Source: Heliocidaris tuberculata (taxonomy: Eukaryota; Echinodermata; Echinoidea; Camarodonta; Echinometridae). Taken from it: DNA of 64,000 bases. The notes beneath the pieces were generated by a model. That model was given only the letters and a program-made list of their open reading frames with translations. It was not told where the DNA came from and searched no databases. Both the position numbers and the translations under genes were made by a program. Below are positions 39,502 through 51,486 of the stretch, in pieces. The stretch's first letter is position 1. Each line of letters begins with the position of its first letter. The stretch lies in assembly GCA_025618425.1 (NCBI GenBank), contig CM046841.1:6915068-6979067 (forward strand), in the 5' to 3' direction.

Positions 39502-42313
39502 TGATTTACCATGTATAGTTTAACTTTTAATGTTGTTATGGAAATAAAAACAAACAGTCAAGCTTATTTTTGTTTAAAAATATGACACCACATATCACAC
39601 ATTATTTTCGAATCACATGTGACCTACCGTAGAAATCCAAAAGATCTAGATGTGGCAAGGAGCGTGCATATCGTTTAATCTAATCTCCAATGACATATCC
39701 GGCAGAGTTATCTGGTTAGGTTCATTCTTGTCCATTACCAGATATACATGTTGAACTGTCTACCGTGCTAATACCACGTCCCTTGTTAATCAAGGAAAGG
39801 GGAAAAGAAGCCATTTTCTACCATTTCCGGATCAAGCCATGCGCGTGCCTTCACAAATCCCATCGAAATCACGGCAAATGGTTTTAAACAGAAAATAAGG
39901 AAGGACTTCATCGAATTTTCTTCGAATTTTATACATTCCATACAACTCCCCTCCCAGAATGCCGGTACATAAAGAAAGACAAAATCAGACTCGGGGTTTC
40001 GCTTACCGACAATGTATCGTTTTCATGTTGCCGTTAAGCCGTCGCCTCTCATTATTTCGACCATCCTTCTCTATTTGACATCACGTTGTCTTATGATATA
40101 AGACTAGACAGTCCAGCAACCCTTCTGCCATCCCATCATTTACGACTAGCCTTGTAGCTTATTAGATTCCCATCTATCCTTTAATCATCGTTTTCATTGT
40201 AATAGTCGATCCACTAGACGTTAAGATACAGGCGTAGACAGACAAATTAGAAGAAGTGGGGGGGGGGGGATCGGACAGAATTTGCCGAGACGTTGGCCAA
40301 AAAAAAAGTAAAATAAATAATTTAAAAAAAAACCAAAATAAATAAAAGTCATGGACATTTCCTATTTCCCGTCAAGGCTCGAAATTCTAAATTTGCAGAC
40401 AGAACATTTTCAAAGGGGAGGGATGTCGCACCATTCCAGCACCCCCCCCCCCCCCCCATTTGCATTCAGACACACACACAGACAGTATCGCTGTCCTTTT
40501 TCTTCTTTATGTTATTCCTCAAACATCCCTTCCGCCTTTCTCTCTCTCTCTCTCTCTCCCTCTCTCCCTTCATTCTCACTCAACTTTATCTCCCACTCTA
40601 CCTTTAATTTTATGTTTATCTTCCCATTTGTCTATACATCTGTTGCCTCATATTGTTTTCTCCTATTTTCTCAATCACTTTTCTCTTCTTTCATTCCATT
40701 CCGTTTCACAAACTTTCGTTTTCAGGTTTTTGTAAAGATAATCCTCATTTTTTATCATTTTTAGCGCTGTTCCTAATTATCAAATCGTGCTTTTATAGCG
40801 TTTTTAGTTTCTTTTTACTGTGTTTATTACCTGTTTTTCCTCACGCTAAGAATTTTCACAATAATTCCAGTTGTTTTGTTCTTTCTGCCTATTATATGTC
40901 ACTTGTAAGTGTATCTCATTGTACTCATTTTTTTTTTTTTTTTTGTATTCTTGTATTCATGCTGTTATAGCCTTACTTTTCTGTTCTGTTCTTCCTTCTT
41001 CTCTCACTGAAATCATCTCCGATTAACGTTCTGAAATCTAACGGTAATAACACTAGCGACTCCAAAGAGATATTTCATTGTCCTATTTATATGCAGGTGA
41101 ATGCGATGGTTTTGTAAGATGTTTATGAAGTCACGTCTTCCATTGTAAATCATTGCTATGTTGGAGGTACCTCTCGTAAATTTTCGTAAAGGTGTCACGA
41201 TCGGATGTCATACAGTTGTAGTTTTAATTTGCATGCATACGAGTATCAGTCATGTATCATTTTCTAGGTTGCCAATTCCAAGGTATTTTGTCCCCTGCGT
41301 TACCGACTACGTCAGAGATTTTGTTCACGCTGATTGCAGCAATATGATCTCCCTATTATGACTTTGATCAGAGGATCAGATGAAACATTAAGCATAGTGA
41401 AAGTTTCGATGTAAATTATTTCCAGTATTCCATTAAACTTTGTAACGTAGTGGACACAAAAAAGACCAAATACATCGGACTTTAAAAGAACGTGAAAAGC
41501 AAAATGGGAAAAAAGGTGAACGAACTATTATGTTCTTTGCAGCGTGCAGAATGCGTTTGGACAGGTGTATTGGAGAAAGGCTTTGACTTTTCCTCAGATT
41601 AACATAAACGTGAGACAGACAAGAGTTTATAGTCCTAAACTTTCCAATAAATCACATAGATATTCTAAAATATGTAGATTTACAATCTACTGGGATGTGT
41701 TCCTTCCAAAAACACAATTTGAGCCTGGCATTGAGGGGATAGCATGCTTCTAAGAATCTACTTCAGGGGCTACTCGTCGATGAATACATGTTTATAACGA
41801 AGTATTTCCTTCATGCCTGAGATCATCTTAATAGTGAATTCTTGAACATTCTGCATAAGAATCTGAAAATGGGGGGAGGTGACCGCATTATACCTTGATG
41901 CTAATTATCTAATATTTCCAATCATCTGGGAGATTATATATCAGATATCTGAAGAAAGCACTCTCGGCATAAAGAAAAAATGTGGAAGCGCTTCGAGTGA
42001 TTGAATTTTAAACGATTACGAGGAGTACGGTGAATGCGGGTACATGCCCAGCAAACAAGTTTAACTCTCCCCAGAGGATTCGGGGATGCTCAGAGGCGGG
42101 GTCCCGGAGGACTGAAGAGTCGATTGGTAGTGATGGTGTTTGGGGTGCTGGGGGTAGGGGTGAGAGATCAAGGAGAAGAGGGAGATAGGGGATTGTCATG
42201 TTTCGATGTTGGGTCATATTCGGTCAGTGTGAGGATGAAGTGATAATAGTCTACGAGTACAGACACGATTTAAGTTTCCCATTCAACAGTTCATTAATAT
42301 CGATGGTGCAGAA
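37758..42313. other. No gene recognised
   Basis: The longest ORF (37858-38412) lies in T-rich DNA and has no recognisable domain. A (TA)n run (39450), C/G runs (40259, 40441) and a TC run (40539) are present. Confidence 0.5.
39391..39440 (+). repeat. Short dispersed repeat beside (TA)n
   Basis: AAGTGCCACTGAAATGG and CCGCCATATATACATG recur at 50199-50248 (with GCCGCTGAAATGG). Both copies run into AT-rich sequence. Family unknown. Confidence 0.5.
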
Positions 42314-42385
42314 TTACTTCGATATCATAGATTGACCCTCATGGAAGAGGTGATGAAGAAGAAGGTGATCGTGATGGTGGTTAGA

Positions 42386-42442
<57 letters not shown>

Positions 42443-42720
42443 GATGATGGTGATGATAATGATGATGATGATGGTGATGATGGTGTTGATTATGATAGTG
42501 TTGATGATGGTGTTGGTGATGATGGTGATGATGATGATGATGATGATGATGGTGTTGATGATGATGGTGTTGATGAAGATGGTGATGATGATGATGATGA
42601 CGACGAAGATGATGATGACGACGACGATGATGATGATGACGACGATGGTGGTGATGATGATGATGATGATGGTAATGTTGATGATGATGATGGTAATGCT
42701 GATGATGGTTTCGATGGCAA
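42386..42720. repeat. GAT trinucleotide repeat block
   Basis: About 330 bp of GAT with GGT, GTT and GAC variants. It reads as poly-Asp, poly-Met or poly-Ser depending on frame, which explains long ORFs on both strands; none looks like a real gene. Confidence 0.9.
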
Positions 42721-43609
42721 TATCTGAGATGAAATTTCTATTTCGGAATAGTATATGCCACTGGACTGTACCCTTAATTAAACGTTCTGTTAAGATGGGC
42801 TGGATAAAATTGGCATATAAATGGGTCTTCACACGCTTTGTTTGTTTCAGACATGCACTTGATAATGTTATAACGTGTAACTTAAACTCATGGTATGGTT
42901 CTAATTTAACACTTCCCCAAATCTGATCAAAGACGTTTTAAGGACCCCTCCTGTCGCCAAAATCCTAGTCCTGCCTATACCCAAGACATTTTCCAGATCG
43001 ATGTCTTTCAGGAGCTTATGGCTTATTTCAATCGATTGGCACTTTTAATGGGAGCTCGCCCAGAACGAGTCAAGATTTTTTTTTTCCTCATGCGCAAAAC
43101 GCGCTGGTGTTAGAATATGTCTCTGCCGTGAAAAGCAAATTAAAATGACGGTGGAAGGAGATTTTCAGTCATTTATTCAAAGTATACCTATGCAACATTG
43201 ACTGACTTTAGTAAGATCAGGTTCTTACATCTCAAAGATTTGTTTCTTCATGGTAATATTCAGCGGCAAGATTCTTTCTTACTTTCACTGTCCGGGTTGT
43301 ATTGTAAAGCAAATTTTGCAGTTACTCATCTAAGCCTATTTTCGTGCGAACATCTTCTTTATTTTTATGTTATTAAAGAGAAAACGTGTGATGCAAGTAC
43401 TTTACCAAAAACCAAACACCCTACTACATGCATGTGTCGGTCATGATGCGCTTTGGACACTAGAACCTACTTAAAAACCAACCACGCTCTTCACACGCTT
43501 CATGCTCTTTGGGTTAGTGTATATAGTGTATACCACAGTATAGTGGTCTACCTGAGGTGCTCCGAAACATTCTCCGCCAGGCCACAATTAATCCGGGTTT
43601 TATTTCATC

Positions 43610-43690
43610 AAAGATATAGGGTTATGGTTAAGGTTGAAATTGGGTTTTAGTTCAGGTTTAGGGTTATAGTTGTTAGGGTTATCACCTTCC
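43610..43690 (+). repeat. Degenerate GGGTTA-like dispersed repeat
   Basis: ATATAGGGTTATGGTTAAGG and TTGAAATTGGGTTTTAG resemble 53640-53690 (ATATAGGGTTAGGGTTAGG, TTGAAATTGGGGTTTAG). The shared non-telomeric parts suggest a dispersed repeat rather than interstitial telomere. Confidence 0.5.
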
Positions 43691-43787
43691 CCGTACTTGA
43701 ACTGCTTTTGCACACAATTCAATTATATTTACACAACCCTAACTATTGAATGAACTCTCCCCAGACTTAGTTGATTCCGGCTCACTG

Positions 43788-44055
43788 TAATAATAAATAA
43801 TAATAATATACAACATTTAAGCCCGGCGCACACTGCACGATCCGACTGCGATCCGATTGCTCTGCGACTGGGAGCCCAATCGGATCGCAGTCGGATCGCA
43901 GTCGGATCGTATAGTGTGCGCCAGGCTTTATAAAGTGCTTAATACCATGTTTCTAAGCGCATGAAAAGGTAAAAGAATGGAAAGAAGAGAGAAAAGAGAA
44001 AAGAACATAAATGAACAAGTATATACAATTTTTTTTTACAACTATTACTAATATA

Positions 44056-44142
<87 letters not shown>

Positions 44143-44200
44143 GATACGATTGCCTAAAGAGGTAAGTTTTAAGGAGTGATTTGAAGAAATCTATGGTGGA
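43788..44200. repeat. L2-like tail sequence with (ACT)n expansion
   Basis: AATAATAATA, AAAGTGCTTAATACCATG, AGCGCATGAAAAGG and GGTAAGTTTTAAGGAGTGAT fit the conserved 3' part of L2-type elements. A run of about 28 ACT units fills 44058-44142. A hairpin MITE sits at 43819. Confidence 0.45.
43819..43928 (+). mobile_element. Near-perfect hairpin MITE inside a LINE-like tail
   Basis: The ends AAGCCCGGCGCACACT and AGTGTGCGCCAGGCTT are inverted. Inside are GATCCGACTGCGATCCGAT blocks and their complements, so almost the whole 110 bp folds on itself. It splits an L2-like tail (AATAATATACAACATTT on the left, ATAAAGTGCTTAATACC on the right). It resembles the ends of 26362-26776. Confidence 0.75.
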
Positions 44201-44796
44201 GGCCATTAATCGCAAAATATCCCTCTTAACATGCTTAAAGACTTTCGCAATCCATCCTATATGGCTCCCTAGTTATATACTGTACCCTCGACTCCCCGTT
44301 TATTTTACTTCTTCTTTTTTTTCCTTTTTATGTTTTCTTAAGATCCACTCTGATATACATGTAATTGTGTCAAAGACTGCTTTATTATTATTATTCTTCT
44401 TCTTCTTCTTCTAAAGGGAATCTTCAATTACAAGCCTAACTTTTTTTTTGGACTAGATTCTCTCATATTTCACGCCAAATCTGTTTGTCTAATCCCAACT
44501 TTAAAATAATGAAATCTTGCTCTGTGTCTCAGTATGTTCACTTGCATATTTTTTAATTTTTTGTTGAAAGTATTGAAGATGTTTTCTTATAGTATTGTAA
44601 TAATGCACTGGTTATTGTTTATGTTCCATTTATGTGATAGAAAATATGAAATAATTAAAAATCGAACTGAGCTGAATTCAAACTGAGTGAAGTATTGGTT
44701 TTGTCTAGGGAAGAATTCGGTAATGTAGGGTATTAATCGCGGAGCAATTGTCGTAAGAGAATTAGTCGTATAACCCTACCTCCAAATTCCAATCAG

Positions 44797-45217
44797 TTAA
44801 CCCTTTCGAGACAATTGACCACATTTTGTGGTTTGGCTCGATAACCTTTGATTCAGAGCTCTAAAAAATATACCAGATGCATGAGTAGAAAGAGCAAATA
44901 TTTCTGCACAGTACACACACTATGTCCCTATTTGTTGCATGACCATATTGCGTTTGATGCCATTTTAAAAACGAGAATAAGCTTAAAATCCTTAAATTGG
45001 CAACACTAGAGAGGTTCCAAAAGCATTGTTTTTAAAATCAAAATTGGCAATTTTTAAATATTTTCGACAAAATTCCTAACCGTGTACATTGTTTCCAAAG
45101 ACATTCCACCAAATTACAAGCATGTAGCACTAAAAAGAAAAATATCATTGTCGCCGATTTGAAGAACAAAATTTGATCAATTTGGCCCTGAAATATTTTC
45201 TGTCTTGAAAGGGTTAA
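44797..45217 (+). mobile_element. piggyBac-like MITE with TTAA target
   Basis: TTAACCCTTTCGAGACA and TGTCTTGAAAGGGTTAA face each other at the two ends (12 of 13 bases match inside the TTAA). TTAA plus CCC ends are typical of piggyBac-type elements. The 421-bp interior is non-coding. Confidence 0.65.
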
Positions 45218-45594
45218 TATACAGGGAGGAGAGTACTGAACATAAATGTGATTCGCTTTTACCATTTGTTGTACAGTTGACGCTAAATAAACATGCCTAC
45301 TCCTACTATTGTTTATAAAAAAAGGTCAAATTTCTAGAATCTACATACCGATCCTCAATTAAGGCAATTTCTTTCAGCGAAAATGTTTCACCATATCTTC
45401 TAAAAATTTGTTAAAAACTTTATATTCTTATATCCAACGATTTGGTGAGATATTGTTATCTCAAAATGTGGTCTGTGATTGAGACTATAGTCTCGCACTC
45501 TTTTCACATCTTCCTCTGATTTCGCTGATCCTAAAGCCCGTGTGGTATGGAATGCAATTAGTGGGACGGCTTTCTTACATCAATGTCAAGGTAA

Positions 45595-45597
<3 letters not shown>

Positions 45598-45631
<34 letters not shown>
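45598..45631. repeat. GT microsatellite
   Basis: About 17 GT units. A C run and CACACA stretch follow at 45761-45815. Confidence 0.85.
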
Positions 45632-45632
<1 letters not shown>

Positions 45633-45920
45633 ACATACATACATCCGATGGGATGGGTGCATCTATCTGTCATCAGATCATGGGAGCGGGGTTGGGTAGA
45701 CACTATGATCATAACAATACAATTCAAAGAATACACTAGAGGATTTAAGAGGAGCTCTACACCCCCCCCCCCCTTTCAAACAGAAACTGATATACCTCAA
45801 ATACACACACACACAAGTTCCCCTTTTCAATTATAAGAAGAGGAAAAGGCACCAGAAAAATGTGATTACGTTTAGGTCTGTTTGTTTTATTTTATTTTGT
45901 CTTTGTTTGTTGTTGTTGTA

Positions 45921-45977
<57 letters not shown>

Positions 45978-46423
45978 TTCGGAACTTTGCCTCTCCCTCG
46001 AGCTAGCATATACAAGTATTCTTGTAACCATATGGGGGACTGTCCCCGGTGCACCCAGTTTCGATGCTACTGCGACAAAATTCTGCTCTGGCATTTATGA
46101 TCAAGCTGATTTCGTCTAAAAAAATCTTGTAAATGTTTACCCAATGACAAGTACTCTCTTAACTCGTGTATGTACACACAGACGATTCTATTTGAAAGGA
46201 AGTATATAAAAGCCCTCTATGTTTAGAGCGAATCAAGGAGGAGTTATAATGTCGCACGAATGAGCAAAAAGATCATACCGGTAGTTGGTTTTTCTGCATT
46301 GGTTCATTTGGTTTTAATCAGCCACTATGTATTGTACATCATTATGTTTATACAAGTTTGGATCATGACAAATGTTTTCAATATCAAGAAAATAAGCATT
46401 TTATATGTATATATATATGTATG

Positions 46424-46501
<78 letters not shown>

Positions 46502-46555
46502 GAATAGAAGTTCTGCTTGGAAATATAGTAAATAACAAATAATAAATGAATGAAT

Positions 46556-46634
46556 GAAGAAACTCCGCTGACAAGTTAAATTTACTTGTTAATCTAATTT
46601 AAATTTGAATTTAACTTGCCAACGGAGTTTCTTC
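46556..46634 (+). mobile_element. Short hairpin MITE
   Basis: GAAGAAACTCCGCTGACAAG and CTTGCCAACGGAGTTTCTTC pair end to end, with AAATTTAACTTG-type pairing continuing inward, so nearly all of 79 bp forms one stem. No other copy was noticed in the window. Confidence 0.6.
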
Positions 46635-47220
46635 TAGTTTGTTATATACATGTTTAGATATATATATATTATGGAATTCGCAAAATATTTGCTATGGCGC
46701 ATTTTGCATTTGCTCGACAAAAGAAAAATAAGGCCCACTTCACAATAAATGACAGAGCTATTAAAAAAAATTGAGCCTATCGAAATATGGATCTTACTTT
46801 CACATTCACATAATAATAATAATAATGATAATAATAATAACAATAATAATGATAAAAATAATAATAATAAAAATGATAATAATCACAATAAATAGTAATT
46901 GTAATAGTAATATCCATAATCATAATCAATAGTGATGATAATTTTAAAAATGATAATGATAAATAAAAGTAACAATAATAAATAATATTAATAATCATAA
47001 TAACATTAATGATAATAATAATAATAATAATCATAATCACAATAACATTAATGATAATAATGATAATAAGAATAATAATAATAATCACAATAACATTAAT
47101 GATAATAATGATAATAAGAATGATAATAATAGTAGTAATAATAATAATGATAATATTAATGATGACAGTGATAATAGCAATAATAATAATAATAATGCTA
47201 ATAATAATATTAATAATAGA

Positions 47221-48335
47221 ATGAGTGGTCTCATGTCTGGCACTCCTTGTGCTCCAGTATTAATACCTCGGCTTTTATCCTGACTAGATTTTCTGTTTAG
47301 TCTTGAGACATTGTTTGAACAAAGCATCATTCATGTAATTCAAATTTAATGTTCAGTTCAATTTTCCGTCAAATTAAACCAACTTTAGGATGGTATAGAA
47401 ATAATATGGATGAAAGCTGATTAATAGTCAAATACCAGGTGCAATCCTGTTTTGGTAATGTCTGACTTGTGGTATCTAACCGATCAAATGTTCCATGTTG
47501 CACCGTTTCTGTCGATTTATGTTTTGATTCATGCTTTTATACCTAACAAATCACGTAGAAGTAGAACATGAAAGAAACCACCTGCAACCCGAGACAGACA
47601 AGTTATATGGAATACATGAATTCGATTCTAGCTACCTAACTGCATAAAAGTAAATGTTGATCAATAAATGCAAAAGAAAATCGTCATCATCGCGTTTGAC
47701 ATCAATTTCTTTCATGAAGCAGAGCGTTTAATCTCCCAGGCTTTAATTACTTCAGTAAAATATAATATGTAAAATACCGTCATCGGTTTAAATGAAAATA
47801 ATTAATGCAGACATATATTTTTTTAAATATAATAGACAATCATTTACAACATAAGAATCCTATCATAATTATGAAAGTCAAACTTAAAGCATTATTAAAT
47901 AAAGTTTTGGAGAACAAAATAGACATTTCTATATATGTTTAGACGCTTTTAAAATGGCTTCAGCCATCTATAAAATAAAATATTCAAAGAACACCGGAAT
48001 TTTACGCACATTCACACATTTCAGTGGAGGGGGGGGGGGGTTCTGTGTGTTGTTGTTCTCTTAATACACAGGTTTAGTGGTGGGGACTGAGGAGGGTCTG
48101 CAGCCCCCGCCCCGAGGATTTTGAAAATGCCCAGCTCATATTCGGGCAGTGAGGTGTCTGGATGTCCTCATGAATTATTAGGGTAGTGTTGTGTCCAAAT
48201 ATTTAATTTCTGTCATGTTCATAGTACAAAAATACAGAAACAGGAAAGTTGATATTAGGTCAAAAGGGGAGAGCCCCCGTCCCCCGTCCCCCTCCCCTCA
48301 CGAAAATGAGCCCTTTCCCATTTCATCATTATTCA
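47221..48335. other. No gene seen
   Basis: AT-rich sequence with a G run at 48029-48040 and a C-rich patch near 48270-48300 that may be a decayed MITE. Confidence 0.5.
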
Positions 48336-48540
48336 TTAAAGGGCAATCCGACCTTCGTATAAGCTGATTTAGGTGAAAGCAGAAAAATAAGAGAAACAGG
48401 ATGGTGAAAGTTTGAAAGAAATCGGACAAAGAATAAGAAAGTTATGAATGTTTGAAAAAATGAGATGCTACATCTATGCTAATCTCAAATTGGCGATTTG
48501 GTGAATCTCCGATTGTCGTACACCAAATTATCATTAAATT
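48336..48540 (+). mobile_element. Solo arm of TTAAAGGG foldback MITE
   Basis: It starts TTAAAGGGCAATCCGACCTT and continues AGCTGATTTAGGTGAAAGC, GGTGAAAGTTTGAAAGAAAT and AAGAAAGTTATGAATG, matching the arms of 25770-26362. The opposite arm is absent. Part of it (28 bp) recurs at a duplication junction at 48793-48820. Confidence 0.7.
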
Positions 48541-48690
48541 CCGGTTTTCTCCTGAGCGCCTTTTCCCTCTGAGAAAAATTTATATATTTTTAATATATAG
48601 TAATTAAAAATTATATTGTAAATTCCGATGTAAATGTGAACCATCATTTTGTACTTTTGCAATGTTGCCGGTCGTTATTGAAAAGTGTTC

Positions 48691-48925
48691 AATGCAGCAC
48701 TCTACTACTATATGGCAATATTGTATAGGAAAAAACAGTGCAGTATTCATTTATTTGATTTCTCATTCAACCTGTTAGCTATTTACTTTACCAAGCTGAT
48801 TTAGGTGAAAGCAGAAAAATGCAGCACTCTACTACTATATGGCAATATTGTATAGGAAAAAACAGTGCAGTATTCATTTATTTGATTTCTCATTCAACCT
48901 GTTAGCTATTTACTTTACCAAGCTG
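48691..48925 (+). repeat. 127-bp tandem duplication upstream of receptor exon 1
   Basis: A 108-bp block starting AATGCAGCACTCTACTAC occurs at 48691-48798 and identically at 48818-48925. The spacer and its edges (48793-48820) match 48361-48388 exactly over 28 bp. Confidence 0.9.
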
Positions 48926-49032
48926 TGACTCACAAGTTAATATTGGCCTATATTTTGCTCTTGCCTCATTATTTCCTAAATATTTTTCAGAATTTGACAT
49001 TGGTCATCATCCTTTTTTTTTTTAATTCACAG

Positions 49033-49154
49033 AAATTGTTGATGTTTGGACTGGAGCACTACGTTAGAGTATTCATCAAGTAATTCACTGCTGCAAACAA
49101 TCCATTCTCTGCAAGTTTAATTATTCACCCAAGGACCCAGCACAGCTGAACAAA
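49033..49154 (+). other. 5' UTR part of receptor coding exon 1, with a short uORF
   Basis: A pyrimidine tract and TTCACAG at 49026-49032 form a strong acceptor 122 nt before the start codon, so the coding exon probably begins at 49033 and is spliced to an upstream leader. The segment contains an upstream ATG at 49042 with a 13-codon ORF ending TAA at 49081-49083, which could lower translation. RNA data are needed to confirm the boundary. Confidence 0.55.
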
Positions 49155-49550
49155 ATGGCGGCCGGTTACTACGGTCTTACGAACTTCTCTCAACCCTACG
49201 CGCTCTCGTCTTCAAATGGCAGCTCATCAAGCGAGTGGGACTATGACGACGATTACACCCGTTACATTTACGAGCAGACTCGCAAGCGTGTCTATCCTGA
49301 GGTTCATGAATACTTTCTTATCGCTATCTATATCGTTATCTTCTTCGTCGCGATAATTGGAAACACAATGGTGTGTATCGCGATTCTTAAGAACGATCAC
49401 ATGAGAACTGTTACCAACTATTACATCATGAACTTGGCTACGACCGATATTTTGATCGCCGTTGCCTGTTTGCCGATTACGATCACTGTGGATGTATCGG
49501 AGTCGTGGTTCTTCGGTCAAACCGCCTGCTACTTGATTCCTTATTTTCAG
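49155..49550 (+). CDS. HCRTR-like: Receptor coding exon 1 (residues 1-132: N-terminus to start of TM3)
   Basis: The ATG lies in a strong initiation context (A at -3, G at +4) and is the only in-frame start that gives a normal-length extracellular N-terminus. The exon holds the glycosylated N-terminus, TM1, TM2, ECL1 and C125 of TM3, and ends IPYFQ at a CAG|GTAAGT donor (intron phase 0). The GC-rich codon choice contrasts with the AT-rich flanks. A stop soon after the donor in the unspliced frame supports splicing here. Confidence 0.95.
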
Positions 49551-51452
49551 GTAAGTCAAAATTATTTATGGGTTTAATAACACACTTTCTTATCCCCACA
49601 AATTGCTAGTGAGCTACTGGTCAAAATGACCCAACTACACCTAAGTCAAGACCGATATTGAAACAAGTATTTACTCTCCACCATCACCAAAATTAGCGTT
49701 TTGTCGCTGTTGTCCCCCGGTGTTGTCCGAGCATTGTTGGCAGGGGCGCATACGCACCATGCGCAACCAAGTATTGCCGCAACAGGGAAAATTGTCTTCA
49801 GATCAAAGGACTTTTTAGGGCATGTTATCGCTAACATTTATTGCAGTGATAAGATTGACAGCAAAGAAACTGAGAGGAATTTTGCCCGTTAATCCAATTT
49901 GTGGAACGTATCGATCAATCGACCATGTTCACGAAATAGCAATAAACCGCTACTTCAAAAGAGTGGAAAAGCACTACTGATCCTGACTGCATATGAAACA
50001 AGCACCACTTTATCATCAGTGGGGTATCTAGAAATCCTGCTCAGACGGAGGATGGTGGAGGGCCTTCGGCAAACCCACATTCTGTAGACCGATTTCAAGC
50101 TTTATCGTTTTGTATTTGATTTTTAAAAAAATATGTTTATGTAGGATATTTGTTATGCATATGTTTATTTATTATGCCATAGGATCTCATAGAAGAACAG
50201 TGTAAGTGCCGCTGAAATGGCGCATTCCGCCATATATACATGATACATGTACATGTATATTGTATATTTCATCTTTTGAATGTTTTTTTCGAAAAGAGAG
50301 AGGGGGAGGACTCCCCCCCCCCCCCCCCCCCCTCTCCTAGTCGTTTAAACGGGTGAGGGGTTGACGTCGGCTCCATTATGCTAGATATACGACACTGGTT
50401 TCATTACTTTTTAACTTACAATATAAATATAAGTTTTACATAATAGTCGAATAAACTGAGAACATTCCCTTCTATAAATCCCTTACACTTTCCAGTATTT
50501 TGATTAAAAATTACACGAACCGTTCATTTATGAATAGAGTCAAATCTGTGATAACTCCTTGGTCAAATCTATTGAAGCTGATTTATTCTCTTCTCCAGAT
50601 CTGGCGGTTAAAAGGTTTCGGAGTCAAGGCCCTTTTGTCACCTAGAACTCAGAAGACGTAGTTCTTCGGGGTCATATTTTTTTCTCATTATCATTACGGA
50701 AGATTACTGCCGCTAGAAGAAGCCAGTGGAGACTGGAGACTGGAGAAAAGTAGCGCGAAATTGGAAGTAACATCTCACTGGTAACTGATTTATAATTTCG
50801 CCAATATATAACGTTTACTGGATGAATCATAATCTTCATGAAAATACTAAGCTATTCCCTTTACCAATTCATATCCTTTCAGTTGGTGTTAGTGTGTGCA
50901 TCCATCTATACATTAATGATGATAGCAGTGGATAGGTACCTGGCTATCTGCCATCCTCTCAAGTTTCAGATTCGAGCTTCACGTACCCTGCTCACCATTG
51001 CTTTGGTATGGGTCGTTTCGTTCTTCATCGCTCTCCCCATAGCCGTGGTCAATGGTCTCGAGGCTCAGCAAGCTTCCGTGCACATCGGAAAACCGCTCTG
51101 GCGCATGTCGTGTACAGAGGTAAGCAATGGGGCTGTTCAAGTTTACAAGATCATGAATTAACCTCCAGGCCAATGAATATCCCTCCCCTCCCATCCCCTT
51201 TCTCTCTCTCTCTTTCTCTCTTTCTCCCCTCCCTCTCTTTACCTCACCCCGCCCCCTCCTTTTCCCCCCTCTCTCTCTCTCTTTCTTACACTTTCCCCTC
51301 TTTCTTTACCTTCATTTTATATTTGCTCTCCCTCACTCTCTTTCTCTCTTTATCTTAATTGATTTTTTATTCCTATTCACCATAATGTTTCCTTTACTAT
51401 CCATTTACCTCCGTCTATTTCTCTCTCTCTCTCGCTCCCTCTCTCCCCCTCG

Positions 51453-51486
<34 letters not shown>

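Noticed and set aside
42314..42926. Long ORFs on both strands (poly-Asp, poly-Met, poly-Ile, poly-Ser)
   Set aside because: They are produced by the GAT repeat block in all frames and have no domain or splice context.
43610..43690. Interstitial telomeric repeat
   Set aside because: Units are irregular, and the similar copy at 53640 shares non-telomeric sequence, pointing to a dispersed repeat.
45540..45836. Cys/Val-repeat ORF
   Set aside because: Created by the GT microsatellite and a C run.
46777..47224. Poly-Ile ORFs on both strands
   Set aside because: Imperfect AAT/GAT simple repeat.
49227..49559. 110-codon ORF antisense to receptor exon 1
   Set aside because: It is a shadow of the conserved receptor coding frame.
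50979..51194. ORF antisense to receptor exon 2
   Set aside because: Mirror of the receptor exon; no independent evidence.
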